Below, piece by piece: positions 44,420 to 55,950 of a DNA stretch of 64,000 nt. Positions within the stretch are counted from its first letter, which is position 1. Every line of letters starts with the position of its first letter. The stretch lies in contig JACCIC010000380.1 in the NCBI GenBank assembly GCA_018907035.1, positions 1-64,000 of the forward strand. The letters run 5' to 3'. Origin of the DNA: Sycobia sp. Sy_11. Taxonomy: Eukaryota; Arthropoda; Insecta; Hymenoptera; Epichrysomallidae. A model generated the notes under the pieces. That model saw only the letters and a list, made by a program, of their open reading frames with translations. It was not told where the DNA came from and made no database searches. Both the position numbers and the translations under genes were made by a program.

Positions 44420-45473
44420 TTCCGTTTCGTGTCATTGTTACCGATATTAAATTATCATTCTATTTTATCATACTTATATTTTTCATTGTACAGCATATTC
44501 ATATAATCTAGATACATGTCACATTATATAAATAATATTCAGTTTAATTCAAAAATAATAAATTGCCATTTGATGATTACTTCGATTTCCATATTATGTA
44601 TATAAGTGATTTTTATTATAAGTTTGGAAGCGACTAATTATTTAAGATGTAGATGTATTTAAATCAAATCCATAACATTCCATACAATTGCATAATTCAC
44701 ATTAAAGTATTTAATGTTTCTGATTTTTCTTTTCGTAAACAGTTATTAGACGGGAAAATAAATCGCTTATTAAATACGCCTACAGAGACTGTATTATAAT
44801 AAAACATGCATTTGTTTGAAATCGTAAAACAAAACTTTACAACTCTGTATGCAGCACACCTTGAATACGAATGCGTAAAACTGCACTCTACACTTACAAT
44901 TGCAAAAGGCCGCGTATGAAACTTGGTTATTGACTATTAGCATTCCTGTATTCGTCCGCGTAATCCTTGAGCTGGGCTATCGGCAGTCGTGTGTAAATTC
45001 TCATTTACACCCATGCTGAACCATATAGATATATATATATATATATAATAAATACACTTACGCGCACACAATTAAAAGACTTATAACATTACAGCACACA
45101 TATTCCTTATACATTCGCAAATCAAATGCATCTATTATAATAAAATACATAGGCTCGTAATAAAGTCTCGATATGCGTAAACTTGGAAGTCGAAAATTTT
45201 ATACGAGCGCGCGGGTATTAAACGAAGTGTCGCGAATCCGTCAGGGCAAAACTTTTAATTAACCAAGCCCTCGCAAAATGCTTCGTTAAATTTGAGAACT
45301 TCGAGACGGTCGTGACGTTATTTTCTAAAACACCGAATTTCGGTATTATGTAAAATTGTTAATTTATACGCAAGCTCTGTTGGACGGGAATTCTTCAGTC
45401 TACAAACGGTGACCCTTTTAGCTCGATGGCCAAAGTAAGTTTGAAATATAGCATCGGGAAAGCAGCCAATTAA

Positions 45474-45481
<8 letters not shown>
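44420..45481. other. AT-rich non-coding stretch
   Basis: No gene. A short TA run lies at 45026-45047. Confidence 0.45.

Positions 45482-45516
<35 letters not shown>
45482..45516. repeat. (CT)n microsatellite
   Basis: Thirty-five bases of pure CT, bordered by CTACTTCACCCATCTACTTCAC, which is itself a short imperfect direct repeat. Confidence 0.97.
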
Positions 45517-45520
<4 letters not shown>

Positions 45521-45702
45521 CACCCATCTACTTCACATAGATTCGAAGTGTGTACTAAGAAGCAGTCTCGGCTCATTTACCAAATCGTTCTCCGGATAAT
45601 TCTATATAAAATCCTTGCAAGAATCGTTGTACTAGTATTGCTGAAATAAAGAAAATAATAAATCAAGATGAGTGGCGGAGGGGTATCGTTAACCGCTCTG
45701 CG

Positions 45703-45704
<2 letters not shown>

Positions 45705-45749
<45 letters not shown>
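45705..45749. repeat. (TA)n microsatellite, 45 bp
   Basis: Pure TA tract. Confidence 0.97.
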
Positions 45750-45754
<5 letters not shown>

Positions 45755-46275
45755 CATTCCTTGCCCGCGGACAAAACTTTTGCCCCTGAGCAGTGCTGTG
45801 CGCGGAAAAGCCTCCCCCTCCTTTCCGCCACGCACCTAGGGCAAAAGTTATTAAAGCAGAGAGCTAATTTACTGACGGGGGGGGGGCGGCGAGAAAACAC
45901 TTTTTACTTTCTTTCCTCCCCAAGCTCTCCCTCCGGCCCTGCTTCCCTTGTATATTCTCTTTTCCGCGAGGCCAAGGAAGGAAAAAAAATCCAAGAAAAT
46001 AAATAACTAAATAAAAGAAAAAACTCGGAGAGATCCGCGCGGGCAAAGGCCGTGGCGGAAGCTGCCTCGTAAGTAAGGAGGTGGGGTCGGCGTCGGCGGC
46101 GGCGGTGGCGGTGGATCTAAACTATATTTACGGGGCTTTGATGCAAGTTTCGTAATTGCTCGGGGGGGGGGAGGTTAGACTAACGCCCGATACACCGCCC
46201 CCCCGTCCCGCCCGCGAGGTTTTAGTGGGCGAGAGCGTACTTTGAGGGGCGCCGGACGCGACGGTGCACTGTCTT
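45750..46275. promoter_or_regulatory. GC-rich island with G-runs
   Basis: Contains G10 runs at 45877-45886 and about 46162-46171, a C7 run near 46198 and a (GGC)-rich tract (46086-46114). A donor-like CTC|GTAAGTAAG lies near 46070, without a supporting reading frame. Regulatory role inferred. Confidence 0.3.
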
Positions 46276-46279
46276 ACGA

Positions 46280-46980
46280 TGTATATAGAAGAATCAGTGG
46301 GAATTCTGAAGTCGCTTTGATGAACCTTTTTTTTGGCGTTTTCTTCGTCTCGAGGAGCTCATCGAAATTACACGTCTATATATATACATTATCCAGGAGA
46401 ATTTTTTTATTTAAATGAGTCTGCCAATTTATGCAATGATACTCGATTACAATTAAAAATTCTAATGTAATGCCAAATAATATTGTAGAAGCTATATTAT
46501 TCTTACAAGTCCCGTAAAGGGTGAAATAAAACCGTTTGCACACATTTGCATTATTCCTACTGATGTATCCTTTCAATTAAAGGATTAGAAGTTCTTATCA
46601 AATCATTTTTTTTCTATTACCATTAATATGTCATTCACAGGGAGAGATCATTGAATATGTATAGGAATTGATATACGATCAGAATCTTTTTCACGTGGAC
46701 ATTTACATGTCGAACTTTCGAGGATTGGATAATTAAAAAATCAATTAATATTATCATCGGAACACAAAAATAACAATGAAAAATATTATGTACTCCGATA
46801 TATTGTAAATTGATTAAAAATTATTCGCGTCACCTTGAAAATTGCAGTTCGTTACGTGTTTCATAGAAATAATTTACTATGTACAAGGTAATCGATTATA
46901 TGATTATCACCAGCGCAACCGAGACGGGAAATGCTAGTCCGAGATACTTTCATCGAAAAAAACAGCCTTTAGAACGCGCG
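46280..46980. other. AT-rich non-coding stretch
   Basis: Nothing recognised. Confidence 0.45.
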
Positions 46981-47530
46981 ACCTTTCACGAACGTCAGCA
47001 GCCCCGTGCGCGTATTATTCAAAAATTCTAATTCTGCATCGAGGGCGCGTATCCATTTGTGTGTGTGCGTGTGTTTTTTTTTTTTTTTTTTTTTGCTTCG
47101 TTTGCATCTTTTTCGTTGCTCCTTTAGCGCATTCGCGCCCGCGCGCTATCAATATGTAAATGTCCCCCCTCCCCAACCTGCTCTGGACACCATGGCGCGC
47201 GCGCGCGCGCGGGATTTCATCTCTGTCGGACGTACGGTGCACGAAAGAAAAATTTTCGGCTAATGGCGAGTCGATGGTTTCGCAGCGTACAAAAAAAAAA
47301 AAAAAAAATAAATAAAAAGACGCGGGCGCATTGCGTCAGCGCGAGTCAAAGGCGCGATACGCGCGAAAGCGTGATCGAGCGCAATTGCGCGCCGTGTGGA
47401 GGAAAATTCGAAACGCAACGGAGTCGCTATGAATTTCGTCTATATAATGAAGCGTCCGCGCGCAACGCCATTAAACGAGTCGGCTTCATGAGGAAGGCTT
47501 TGAAGCGCGTGAACTTGAATATTTCCCATT
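46981..47530. promoter_or_regulatory. GC-rich island with poly(T), (GC)n and poly(A)
   Basis: Contains a T-run of about 21 (47074-47094), GC alternation (47195-47211) and an A-run of about 19 (47290-47308). CpG-rich DNA between and after has open frames but no known protein. Confidence 0.3.
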
Positions 47531-47539
47531 ATAAAAATG

Positions 47540-48600
47540 TTTCGTTAGTGTAGTTATATGAGGAAAACATTTGCCGAAGTTTTGCAAAAGTTGACGTACA
47601 ATGAGTTGTTCATAGATTACACGTGTATGATCGATGAGAGAGAAAAAAATATATATATCTATTAAATCTATATTGTCTTCGCGCGATTGGTTGGAAGATA
47701 CGCCGATACCAGAGTACGCGCTCACGTAGGCGATGCATGAAGATACGATGTTCCGAATTTATAATCGGTTACTATAGACAGGGCAAAAGCATTTGTCGAA
47801 CATCGGACAAGCAACTGACTCTGACCACAAAAGTAGCAAAATCATCCTTAATTATAGGCCAAGGAATTTCTTTACGTCATTTTATTGACCTGTGGAAATT
47901 AAAAATGTTTAAATATATATACATATACGTAATTAATTTAATACACGCAACGAACTGAAATTAATAGGCAATTTAGTTTAATTTTAATTGTTTTACTTTA
48001 ATTTCCTATGCGAATTAATCTTAGGTCTAATCAGAGGTCGTTACTAAAGTTACACGAAGTGAATACTAAAATTAAGTTAGTTCGAGGCTAAAGATTCAAA
48101 GAAGTCACTCTACGTATTGTTGTAAATTATTTTTGAGCATTTTAAAATATCTATATAAATAAATAAATATATATACATGAAACTTTACATCAAATCGAAG
48201 TCGCACGGTATAATTAAGTTCTTTGTAAAGATTTATTTAGACGAAAATTTAAATAACACTGCATCTCATCATATATCTCACCACGGCGCTTAATAAGTAA
48301 ACTTTTCTTTATCGATGTTAAATTTGTAAATAGTAATTACTAAGCTATAGACCTCAATAATGCATTTTCAAAAAATTTTTATGACAGCCACGTAGCAAAT
48401 TCGTGGAGTAGGAAATAAAAATTGTCTAAATTTCATTGTCTAAATTGTTCCACTGCATGCGCACACTTGTGTCTGCACGATTTTCTTTCCTCTCATAAGC
48501 AGAGTACATTCATCTCACTCTTTCTCTCTTTTGCTGACTCTCGCATCTGACATACGCATGCATACGCGTACGTACGCACACAGACAAACGTCGCGCGTCC
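47540..48600. other. AT-rich non-coding stretch
   Basis: No gene. Nothing beyond short frames. Confidence 0.45.
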
Positions 48601-48610
48601 CCTAATCATG

Positions 48611-48705
48611 GCTTATTATGGCGACTTAAGATTATCTTATAATAAGCGAATCGCGTTCTAACACGACACGTAAATGCAGCGGCCCTCGACTAACACGGTA
48701 GTCGA
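48611..48705. other. two adjacent short hairpins
   Basis: GCTTATTAT/ATAATAAGC (48611-48619 and 48639-48647) and TCGACTA/TAGTCGA (48686-48692 and 48699-48705), both perfect, lie 40 bp apart at the edge of a CpG-rich stretch (48640-48960). Confidence 0.5.
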
Positions 48706-48893
48706 CGATCGTTTAACATTGTATAAATTGCGCGAGTTGAGCTTTTGGTCGGGTAGCGCTTTCGGCGCTCTATATGGGGCGAGGGCCCGGGGAGGGGTGA
48801 AAAACGAGGTTATTATAATGCGGTAAATTATAACTTACCTCGTTAACGGTTTGAGCGCGGCATTATGTGGCTCGACGATGTTCTAAGGTCGGA

Positions 48894-49095
48894 GGGGGGG
48901 GGAGTGTATATAACGAACGCGATTCAACTTTGCCGCGCCGGAGCGACTTTGCCATGGGAGAGCGAGAGAGAGAGAGAGAGGGGGACAGAGACAGACAGAG
49001 GGAGGTAGAGAGAATTATAGAGAAAGCGCATATTGATCTCGGAGACGAAGGAGACGAAGAAGAAGAAGGAGAAGAGGAAGAAGGAGAGAAAAAAA
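48894..49095. repeat. G-run and GA-rich purine stretch
   Basis: A 9-G run (48894-48902) is followed by a GA tract (48961-48980) and by GAAGAAGAAGGAGAAGAGG-type purine DNA to about 49095. One strand is almost pure purine, so triplex DNA is possible. Confidence 0.7.
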
Positions 49096-49371
49096 TGCCC
49101 AAGGCAGCATCTGGCTTTTTAAGTTTTTTTTTTTTGCAAGTTTTGCCAAGGCCGCGCAGTATTTTATAAGACGTTAATACAGAGATCGAGGAAAATTAAT
49201 ATAGTGACGTAATATGATATACTTTTATTGTGCAAGTATATAGAAGAGTCGTGGTATATCAGATTTGCTATCAGCCCCATGTTATTCATTTTCTATATTG
49301 TGCAAATCCGATTCAGTCAGCAGTGACTCGTCCAAGCAGTATCGATGTCAAGGATTCGAGTTTCGATGCAG

Positions 49372-49375
49372 TATA

Positions 49376-49430
<55 letters not shown>
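49372..49430. repeat. (TA)n microsatellite, 59 bp
   Basis: TA with a single TT junction at about 49382, perhaps a fusion of two tracts. Start of a seven-tract cluster. Confidence 0.96.
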
Positions 49431-49431
<1 letters not shown>

Positions 49432-49434
49432 TGA

Positions 49435-50454
49435 ATAAGGATTCTGCAGTCTTAAAGTTGAGAAAATTGAAAAATAGAACAACTCTCATTGGCCCATTCG
49501 CAAGTGCATCGCGTTCTAAAAATTGTCAGTCGTGGCACTTTCTTATAGCTGCAATATTCTGCGAATCGTTGCAGATGCAAGCAGCTAGCTCAAATCTTTC
49601 AACTAGCGTGTCAGCTGTTAACGCCGAATCTGCAGACTGATTTACTTGGCAACATAATATTAGCTATTAATAAGCCGCAAATTTCTGGATCGTAATTTTT
49701 TTGTTTTTTGTTTTTGTTCTTCTTTTGATTCGACTAAAATAACCACTGCAGCTTCGAATGGCTAAGGGGGAAAAGTGATAATGTAATTTTCTCTTTAATA
49801 CGGGCTTCGAGAAGTTGATGCACGCCGCACAGGATATACTTATATTAATAAATATGAGGAAATTGCTCTGCCTCGATACGGGACAAAGCCCCGTATTATA
49901 AGCAATTTCCCGGTAATCCCGAATCGGATGAAAATATCAAAATAGATTTTATCGACTCGCTCGATAATTAACTTGGGTCTTATCGCCTATGGCAAAGCCT
50001 TTCGGTTAATGCATATACGTAAATTTTCTAAAAGTTCATAAAATTTTATGTACAATTCGTAGCTATCCGGTCATTTGCTATAATAGTGCCGAGCACAAGT
50101 CTCGTCCATCATACTTATTTAACTTTATTGACGACGGCCGTATTTGGCTTATTGTGTCGGCGCTATTATTGAAAGGGAAGTGGCTCCGAATTCGAATTCA
50201 GGATAGAGCAGGATAGTAATGTATGGGATTTTCGGGTACATCTTATCGAAAATGAAAACAAGTTTTTTCTTACAACACCTTCTAAACTATACATTGATCC
50301 AGTGAGTATAGAGAGGTTGAAATTTAAATGTACATTGTGCCAAACTTGGCCCTTTAAACTGTCTCGCGAGGACGGGGGCGAATAGCCAACTACGCCACCC
50401 TTGTCGGAATGTGCCAAAGAAAGATCCACACCTTGCCAGATGTATATGGAATAG

Positions 50455-50455
<1 letters not shown>
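49435..50455. other. mixed non-coding stretch with strong hairpin
   Basis: No gene. Contains the hairpin 49858-49910. Otherwise single-copy-looking DNA. Confidence 0.45.
49858..49910 (+). ncRNA. candidate structured RNA / hairpin
   Basis: Outer arms GGAAATTGCT (49858-49867) and AGCAATTTCC (49901-49910) pair perfectly over 10 bp. An 8/4-nt internal loop follows, then an inner 7-bp stem ATACGGG (49876-49882)/CCCGTAT (49890-49896) with a 7-nt loop. Seventeen Watson-Crick pairs in 53 nt is unusual for random DNA, but transcription is unknown. It could equally be a DNA inverted repeat. Confidence 0.3.

Positions 50456-50496
<41 letters not shown>
50456..50496. repeat. (TA)n microsatellite, 41 bp
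   Basis: Pure TA tract. Confidence 0.97.
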
Positions 50497-50499
<3 letters not shown>

Positions 50500-50880
50500 T
50501 TTTGCAAATTCTATTTGAAGTTTTAAAGATTTACATAAGAGAGGATCAGTTTTTTACGTCTTCTCTTGTAGAACAAATCTATTTGTCGATAGATTTCCAC
50601 ATACATATAAAGGATTTTCTACGAGGGCATATATTTTGCGCGAACAAATCATCTTTTTTTTATTTTATCATCTTTTACTATTTCCATCTACATCGAATGC
50701 CCTTTAAATTTTTCATTTATACTCGTTGGACTTCTACATTTGTTGATCAATTATATTTTTTACCAAAAAAAAGCAAAAAAGAAAAAAATGATATGATTAA
50801 AGTTCGGCAAATAATTCCCAAATATAATTTTATTATATTAAATGCAAGCTACCCGTAAATCCTTCAACGCATTATTCGCG
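50500..50880. other. AT-rich non-coding stretch
   Basis: Nothing recognised. Confidence 0.45.
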
Positions 50881-50925
50881 CGCGCACACACACACACACA
50901 CACAAACGTGTATATATATATATAT
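50881..50925. repeat. (CA)n then short (TA)n
   Basis: CGCGCGCACACACACACACA followed by AAACGTG and TATATATATATAT. Confidence 0.9.
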
Positions 50926-51017
50926 CTAAAACAAAAATCATTTCCCAGGCCAAGAATGCAAAAATTGATAAACCAAAACCGCAACATTTTCTCACAACCC
51001 GAGCTATTTATTTTACC

Positions 51018-51019
<2 letters not shown>

Positions 51020-51070
<51 letters not shown>
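51020..51070. repeat. (TA)n microsatellite, 51 bp
   Basis: Pure TA tract. Confidence 0.97.
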
Positions 51071-51073
<3 letters not shown>

Positions 51074-51318
51074 TAATTCGCAGAGCATCATCGCGTCCAA
51101 CCTCACAAGGGATTATTCCAAAAAGTCCAACGCGCCCACGAAAGATATATGCGCATACACGTAAATATATATAGAATAAACGCTATGTATTATTTTCGCT
51201 TTGTTTTAACCAACGGCGACAAATATATAGGGAACACGAACACGCCAAGGGGGAAGGGCACGTGCGATTGTGACTTTCTATACGTTCAACAACGCTTGAT
51301 TCTGGTATTGTAATTTAA

Positions 51319-51321
<3 letters not shown>

Positions 51322-51366
<45 letters not shown>
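51322..51366. repeat. (TA)n microsatellite, 45 bp
   Basis: Pure TA tract. Confidence 0.97.
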
Positions 51367-51368
<2 letters not shown>

Positions 51369-51369
51369 C

Positions 51370-51851
51370 TTGGGAGGTGTAGCGGACTTTACACAACTGT
51401 AACAAGCCGAAATGCCCTGTATTATCGGTGCATAGCGGTTCGCTAACTTCTATACTTTCGCTTTGTGTCGTCTCTCCGCGTTGCGCAGGAAGCTGAATTA
51501 TTCTCTGAAACTTGGCGAAATTCTATAATATTCTATCGTGTGTACATATCTTTTGTACTATATATATATAGATACGATACTTTAGCTAACAAACGGTAAG
51601 AAAACGCTCAAGGTATCTCGAAACGTATCTACCTCATCTTCAGCTCAAATATTTTTACGATCCAACGCGTATGAAAGTGTCGAATGGGGATGATAGTATA
51701 TATATAAGAAGGGTCAGATGGAAAAATTAAGGAAATGGAAAATTTTTATCGAGTCGAAAGATGAAGGGGCGAAGTGTGAGAATCGTAAAAAGAAGGCCAT
51801 AAATTTTCCGGGAGTTGCCTTTCGAAATTCAGAATCTATTTCCAAGATCTG

Positions 51852-51855
<4 letters not shown>
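51370..51855. other. non-coding stretch
   Basis: Nothing recognised. Slightly GC-richer at 51400-51500. Confidence 0.4.

Positions 51856-51904
<49 letters not shown>
51856..51904. repeat. (TA)n microsatellite, 49 bp
   Basis: Pure TA tract. Confidence 0.97.
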
Positions 51905-51907
<3 letters not shown>

Positions 51908-52103
51908 GTTAATTCGATTTTCTTCTTTTCATGCATTTCTTCGGTATAAATTCCTTAAAGATTCCGTTATTCGAAGAAAAGTGATTTTAGAAAATTGCTA
52001 CGATTGCTTTATGCGATTTTTATGGAAGAAGATTTATATATGTATATGTCGATAGTATTTGAAGCGAATGAGAATCACGGCAAATTTTTAATTAGTAACA
52101 GTA

Positions 52104-52105
<2 letters not shown>

Positions 52106-52143
<38 letters not shown>
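52106..52143. repeat. (TA)n microsatellite, 38 bp
   Basis: Pure TA tract, 200 bp after the previous one. Confidence 0.97.
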
Positions 52144-52147
<4 letters not shown>

Positions 52148-52149
52148 TA

Positions 52150-53790
52150 AATGCTTACGATTTTCCGAGGGGAATGAGGAGGAGAGGGAAACTTGAATGA
52201 AATCTTTTTCCAGCTGTCCATTTCATTCGTATCTGTAAGCCCGTCGTACTGTCATTACTAAAACAGCCAGCGTGTGGTATTGATATTCCGCCAGGCACAG
52301 TTGAAATACAAATTTTCAGCTTTCGCGCATCGGTCCATTATATATCTTTTTCTATTTTTATTGTTTATTTGATTACTTAATTTTTTGTTGGTCGATTCAA
52401 TCGGTGGAATGATATAATCTAATCTTAAATCTCCCAAACCATCAGGCAAGTGAATTAAACTAAATCTTATGTGCTAAAAACTTCTTTACTTCGGTGATAC
52501 TTGTATATATATATATATATTATTCAAATGGGTAGCACGAAACGTTTCGCTCTCGTCCCTCCGTATAACAGCTTGAGTTGAAAATTTGATCATCCAAGTT
52601 TCTCTCCTTCGCAGCCGAGCTAATCGTCTGAATTCTACATGCATTTATACGCAAATAAATCTTTATGGATCGTTGTTATATAAAACCGAGGGGGAAGCAG
52701 TTTATAAGCGGTGTTTATAAATTTTCAAAAAGTGTAAATGTTGATGGATATTCGTACTCGATCGAAATGCGCCAAGTACTCTTTGTACGGCTGGACCTAT
52801 CAGAGAAGCTTTATAAAATAAAATTGTGATGTACGTTCTATTAATTTCGTCGGAGACTTCTAAAAAAAAATTATCATTCATTCTAGGAAGTTTTACAAGT
52901 GAGTATTTGAAAAGTCTTTGCTCAAAGTACTGGTTTTATTCATATCACTGTAATTTATAAGAAAAAAACTGAAGATAAACAAACATGTCTTCGTACTATA
53001 TTTTATAAGATGAAGTCAATGGATATTTTTCAAAATACCGCACATGTTTATAAAATCGCAATTGAAAACATAAATAATTTTTTGGATTGTTTCCAAATTC
53101 TTAGTTGGGTGGCATTAATATTTTTACGGAAAGATAGACTTTAGTTCGTTAAGAAATTGGAAATGATGGAATGAATATATAGCGATTTTATTGAACTTTA
53201 TTTAGAATAATCGCATGGGAAACTTGCACGATAACTTTTGTAATAACTATTTCATTCAAATTTTATTTAATGAATCGCCAACCATTGAAAATGACTTCTC
53301 GTATAAAATTTGAGAAAACTGTAGATGTAATTTTCGACAGCTCACAATTCCTGGATTCGACTTACGAAGACACAAATAACCAAGTCACGTTTAATGGAAA
53401 ACAAAGAAAAATAAATTTTATATTGTTACTTTTACGAGTTTTTCATCCAAATAATTGGTTTTTAGGGAAAAGTCGTAGGGATTGAACATTATCATCGAGA
53501 TGAGCATTGAACTGTATATTTTGAGCCATGCGCAACTCGACGAATCATACGTTGATCGGAATGCGATGTAAGAATGCTCGTGTCATCGTCAGTAGGTTGA
53601 ACTCAGAAAAACGATGGCAAACAAAAAAGAAATCGAACAACGGCAACAGTAAGAAAAGCAAAAAAGTACAGGACGATGTATTTTCAAAAAGATTAATTGA
53701 CTTTGCCAGCTGAAGAAAGAGTACAATCCAAGTGTATACTACATCAATTCTAAATTACAGAATAAAAAAGCATTTGAAACATGTTAGAAA

Positions 53791-53792
<2 letters not shown>
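52150..53792. other. AT-rich non-coding stretch
   Basis: No gene. Short plus-strand frames at 53270-53485 and 53528-53713 show no recognised domain. A short TA run lies at 52504-52520. Confidence 0.45.

Positions 53793-53839
<47 letters not shown>
53793..53839. repeat. (TA)n microsatellite, 47 bp
   Basis: Pure TA tract. Confidence 0.97.
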
Positions 53840-53843
<4 letters not shown>

Positions 53844-53844
53844 A

Positions 53845-55280
53845 GCTTTTTATCTTTTCTACAATAAATAGACATTATTAGCTATAATTCGATGAGTTTA
53901 AGATCTATAATTGAGTCCGTATGATTTGAAGCTTATAAAGTCTGGATTCACTGATCGTAGGATTCCCATTAAATTAATGGATCAAATAAGCTCAAAGTTG
54001 AGGATGCTTTTTTTTGGATTTACTACGTACTTCGTATTATAGCTTAAAAGTTTGTGGCTTTAAATCTGCCTTGCATCCCTCAAATTGTGAGTTTTGTATT
54101 TATAAAATATGCTAAAGTACCCAGTATTCGGACAGATGTAAAAGTAGATCCAATACTCGGGCATAAAAAAGGAATTAAAATTATTATCGATAAGAATGCT
54201 GTAAATTATAAAATAATGCGAAATCATTTTACACATATGGTTGATGACACGAAGTTTGAAACATTTATGCGTGAGTATTAATATTCAAGCCACTTTCATG
54301 ATCACGATATACTATCATCATCGTGGATGTAGTATAGTAATCATAAATGAAGGCGCGTCGTTTTCACTTCCCCTACAATTCATCGCGACTTTGTGAATTT
54401 AAAAAAAAGCATAACGAAACTATTTATTACTAAAAATCAAGTGTAAATAAATAATAATAGCATACTATAGAAAATCTATTATTTTTTTAACGACTAATAT
54501 TGTTAATTACTTGAAAATTAGATGTCCGATTATAAGTCACACTTGCTTATCTTTACATTTAGACTCGGACGAGTTTACCCACTTCTGTCCGAGTTGAAAT
54601 CCCCTTCATTTGCATGTATGCTACCTTCTGTGACACTGTTTGTAATGAGGAGTTTTCTCTTTTCTTCGGTCGTGTAACGGAATTGGTTTAATGAAATTAT
54701 ATTAACAAAGGCTATTTTATTTTTCTCACTAATTACCTATTTATTCACTTTTTCATTGTGAAAATTCATTTTATGTTTAAACTACGATTTTTTTTTAAAT
54801 GCGGGATAGGCAATAAACATTAGGCAGATGAAGCGAGTACAGATTCTAATATATTCGAGTATGGAGGAAAATCCAAAAGCCTCTGTCCGAGTACTACAAT
54901 AATGAACTGATTTTTCACATTACTATTACACTTTTTCTTTACGGTTGAATCCGATTTTTTTTAAACCGTGTCAAAATATCTAAATATGGTGTTAACAATA
55001 GTGTCATTACAACAAGAACAACAACAACAAAAACGAAAATTATAACGAATGCGAGGTTTATAGATTTTTTTATTTTGCAATTTAAAGGTGGCCTGTCCTT
55101 TTAAGGAATTCCCGAAGGAATGGAGTTGAAAATTGCTTAATCATTCGACCGACACCGAAACGACATATACATTGTGCATTCTTTAATTCAAAATGACAAT
55201 TATTTTCGTTTCTTTAAGCTGAAACTGCATTCATCTTTAATTCGGCGAGCAGGAAAATTGTTTAAAGTTAAAATGCAAAG
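53845..55280. other. AT-rich non-coding stretch with inverted repeats
   Basis: No proven gene. A 75-codon plus-strand frame (54054-54281) is followed immediately by the hairpin 54298-54344. ACTCGGAC/GTCCGAGT words lie at 54563, 54587 and 54885. A short CAA-rich stretch lies near 55012-55035. Confidence 0.4.
54298..54344. other. imperfect hairpin
   Basis: ATGATCACGATATACTA (54298-54314) pairs with TAGTATAGTAATCAT (54330-54344), with one mismatch and one 2-nt bulge, around a 15-nt loop. Confidence 0.5.
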
Positions 55281-55289
55281 GAGATAATG

Positions 55290-55580
55290 TAAAATCCGGG
55301 AGGCGCGAGCGCAGCGCCTCGTTCCGACCCGGATTAGTCAAGCAGCGCCGGAGTACTTTGCGTTTTGATTTTCCTTAATCCGGGCAGCGTTCTAAAAAGT
55401 CTCGTGGCGGAATACGATATTAACGAAATCGCGTTCGCGCATAAGCGCGAGAACGAAGTTCCAAATATAGCGGTCGGGCATTGTTCGGGTCGATCGAGAG
55501 GTTCTCGAGATATGCATATGAAATGGGGCGAGGAATTTTTATCCCATTTAAGCATCTTAACGATAGTTATATTATGATAA
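55290..55580. promoter_or_regulatory. moderate GC island without simple repeats
   Basis: CpG-containing, repeat-free block with balanced composition. Frames of about 70 codons are open on both strands but unrecognised. Candidate conserved non-coding element. Confidence 0.25.
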
Positions 55581-55624
55581 AACTAACCCCAGCATATAGT
55601 CCCTGCTCGATTTTACGCTGAGTT

Positions 55625-55710
55625 TTCATTTCTGTCTGTCTGCCTGTCTGTCTGTCTCTCTTTCTCTCTATCTTTCTCTATCTCTCTCTCTCGCTCTCTC
55701 GCTCTCTTAT
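55625..55710. repeat. (CTGT)n/(CT)n compound microsatellite
   Basis: CTGT and CTGC tetranucleotides grade into CTTT, CTAT and CTCT units over about 85 bp. Confidence 0.9.
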
Positions 55711-55897
55711 GAATAAATAATAATACCTCAACGAGTCTGTCTCAATCTTGAATTACAGTGTCTCCATTCCAGAGGTATTTGCTTGAATAAAAGGAGAAGG
55801 GGTGGTGCAGAGGGGCCACGGCCTGTGTTCAAGAATGTAAAGAACGTAGCGCAACGCTCTGCATATTCGGCGTATTGCAAAAAAATAAATTATGCAA

Positions 55898-55903
<6 letters not shown>

Positions 55904-55945
<42 letters not shown>
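55904..55945. repeat. (TA)n microsatellite, 42 bp
   Basis: Pure TA tract. Confidence 0.97.

Positions 55946-55949
<4 letters not shown>

Positions 55950-55950
<1 letters not shown>

Noticed and set aside
47195..47211. (GC)n next to ATGG as a start codon region
   Set aside because: The ATG lies in a pure GC repeat and the frame has no coding features beyond low stop density.
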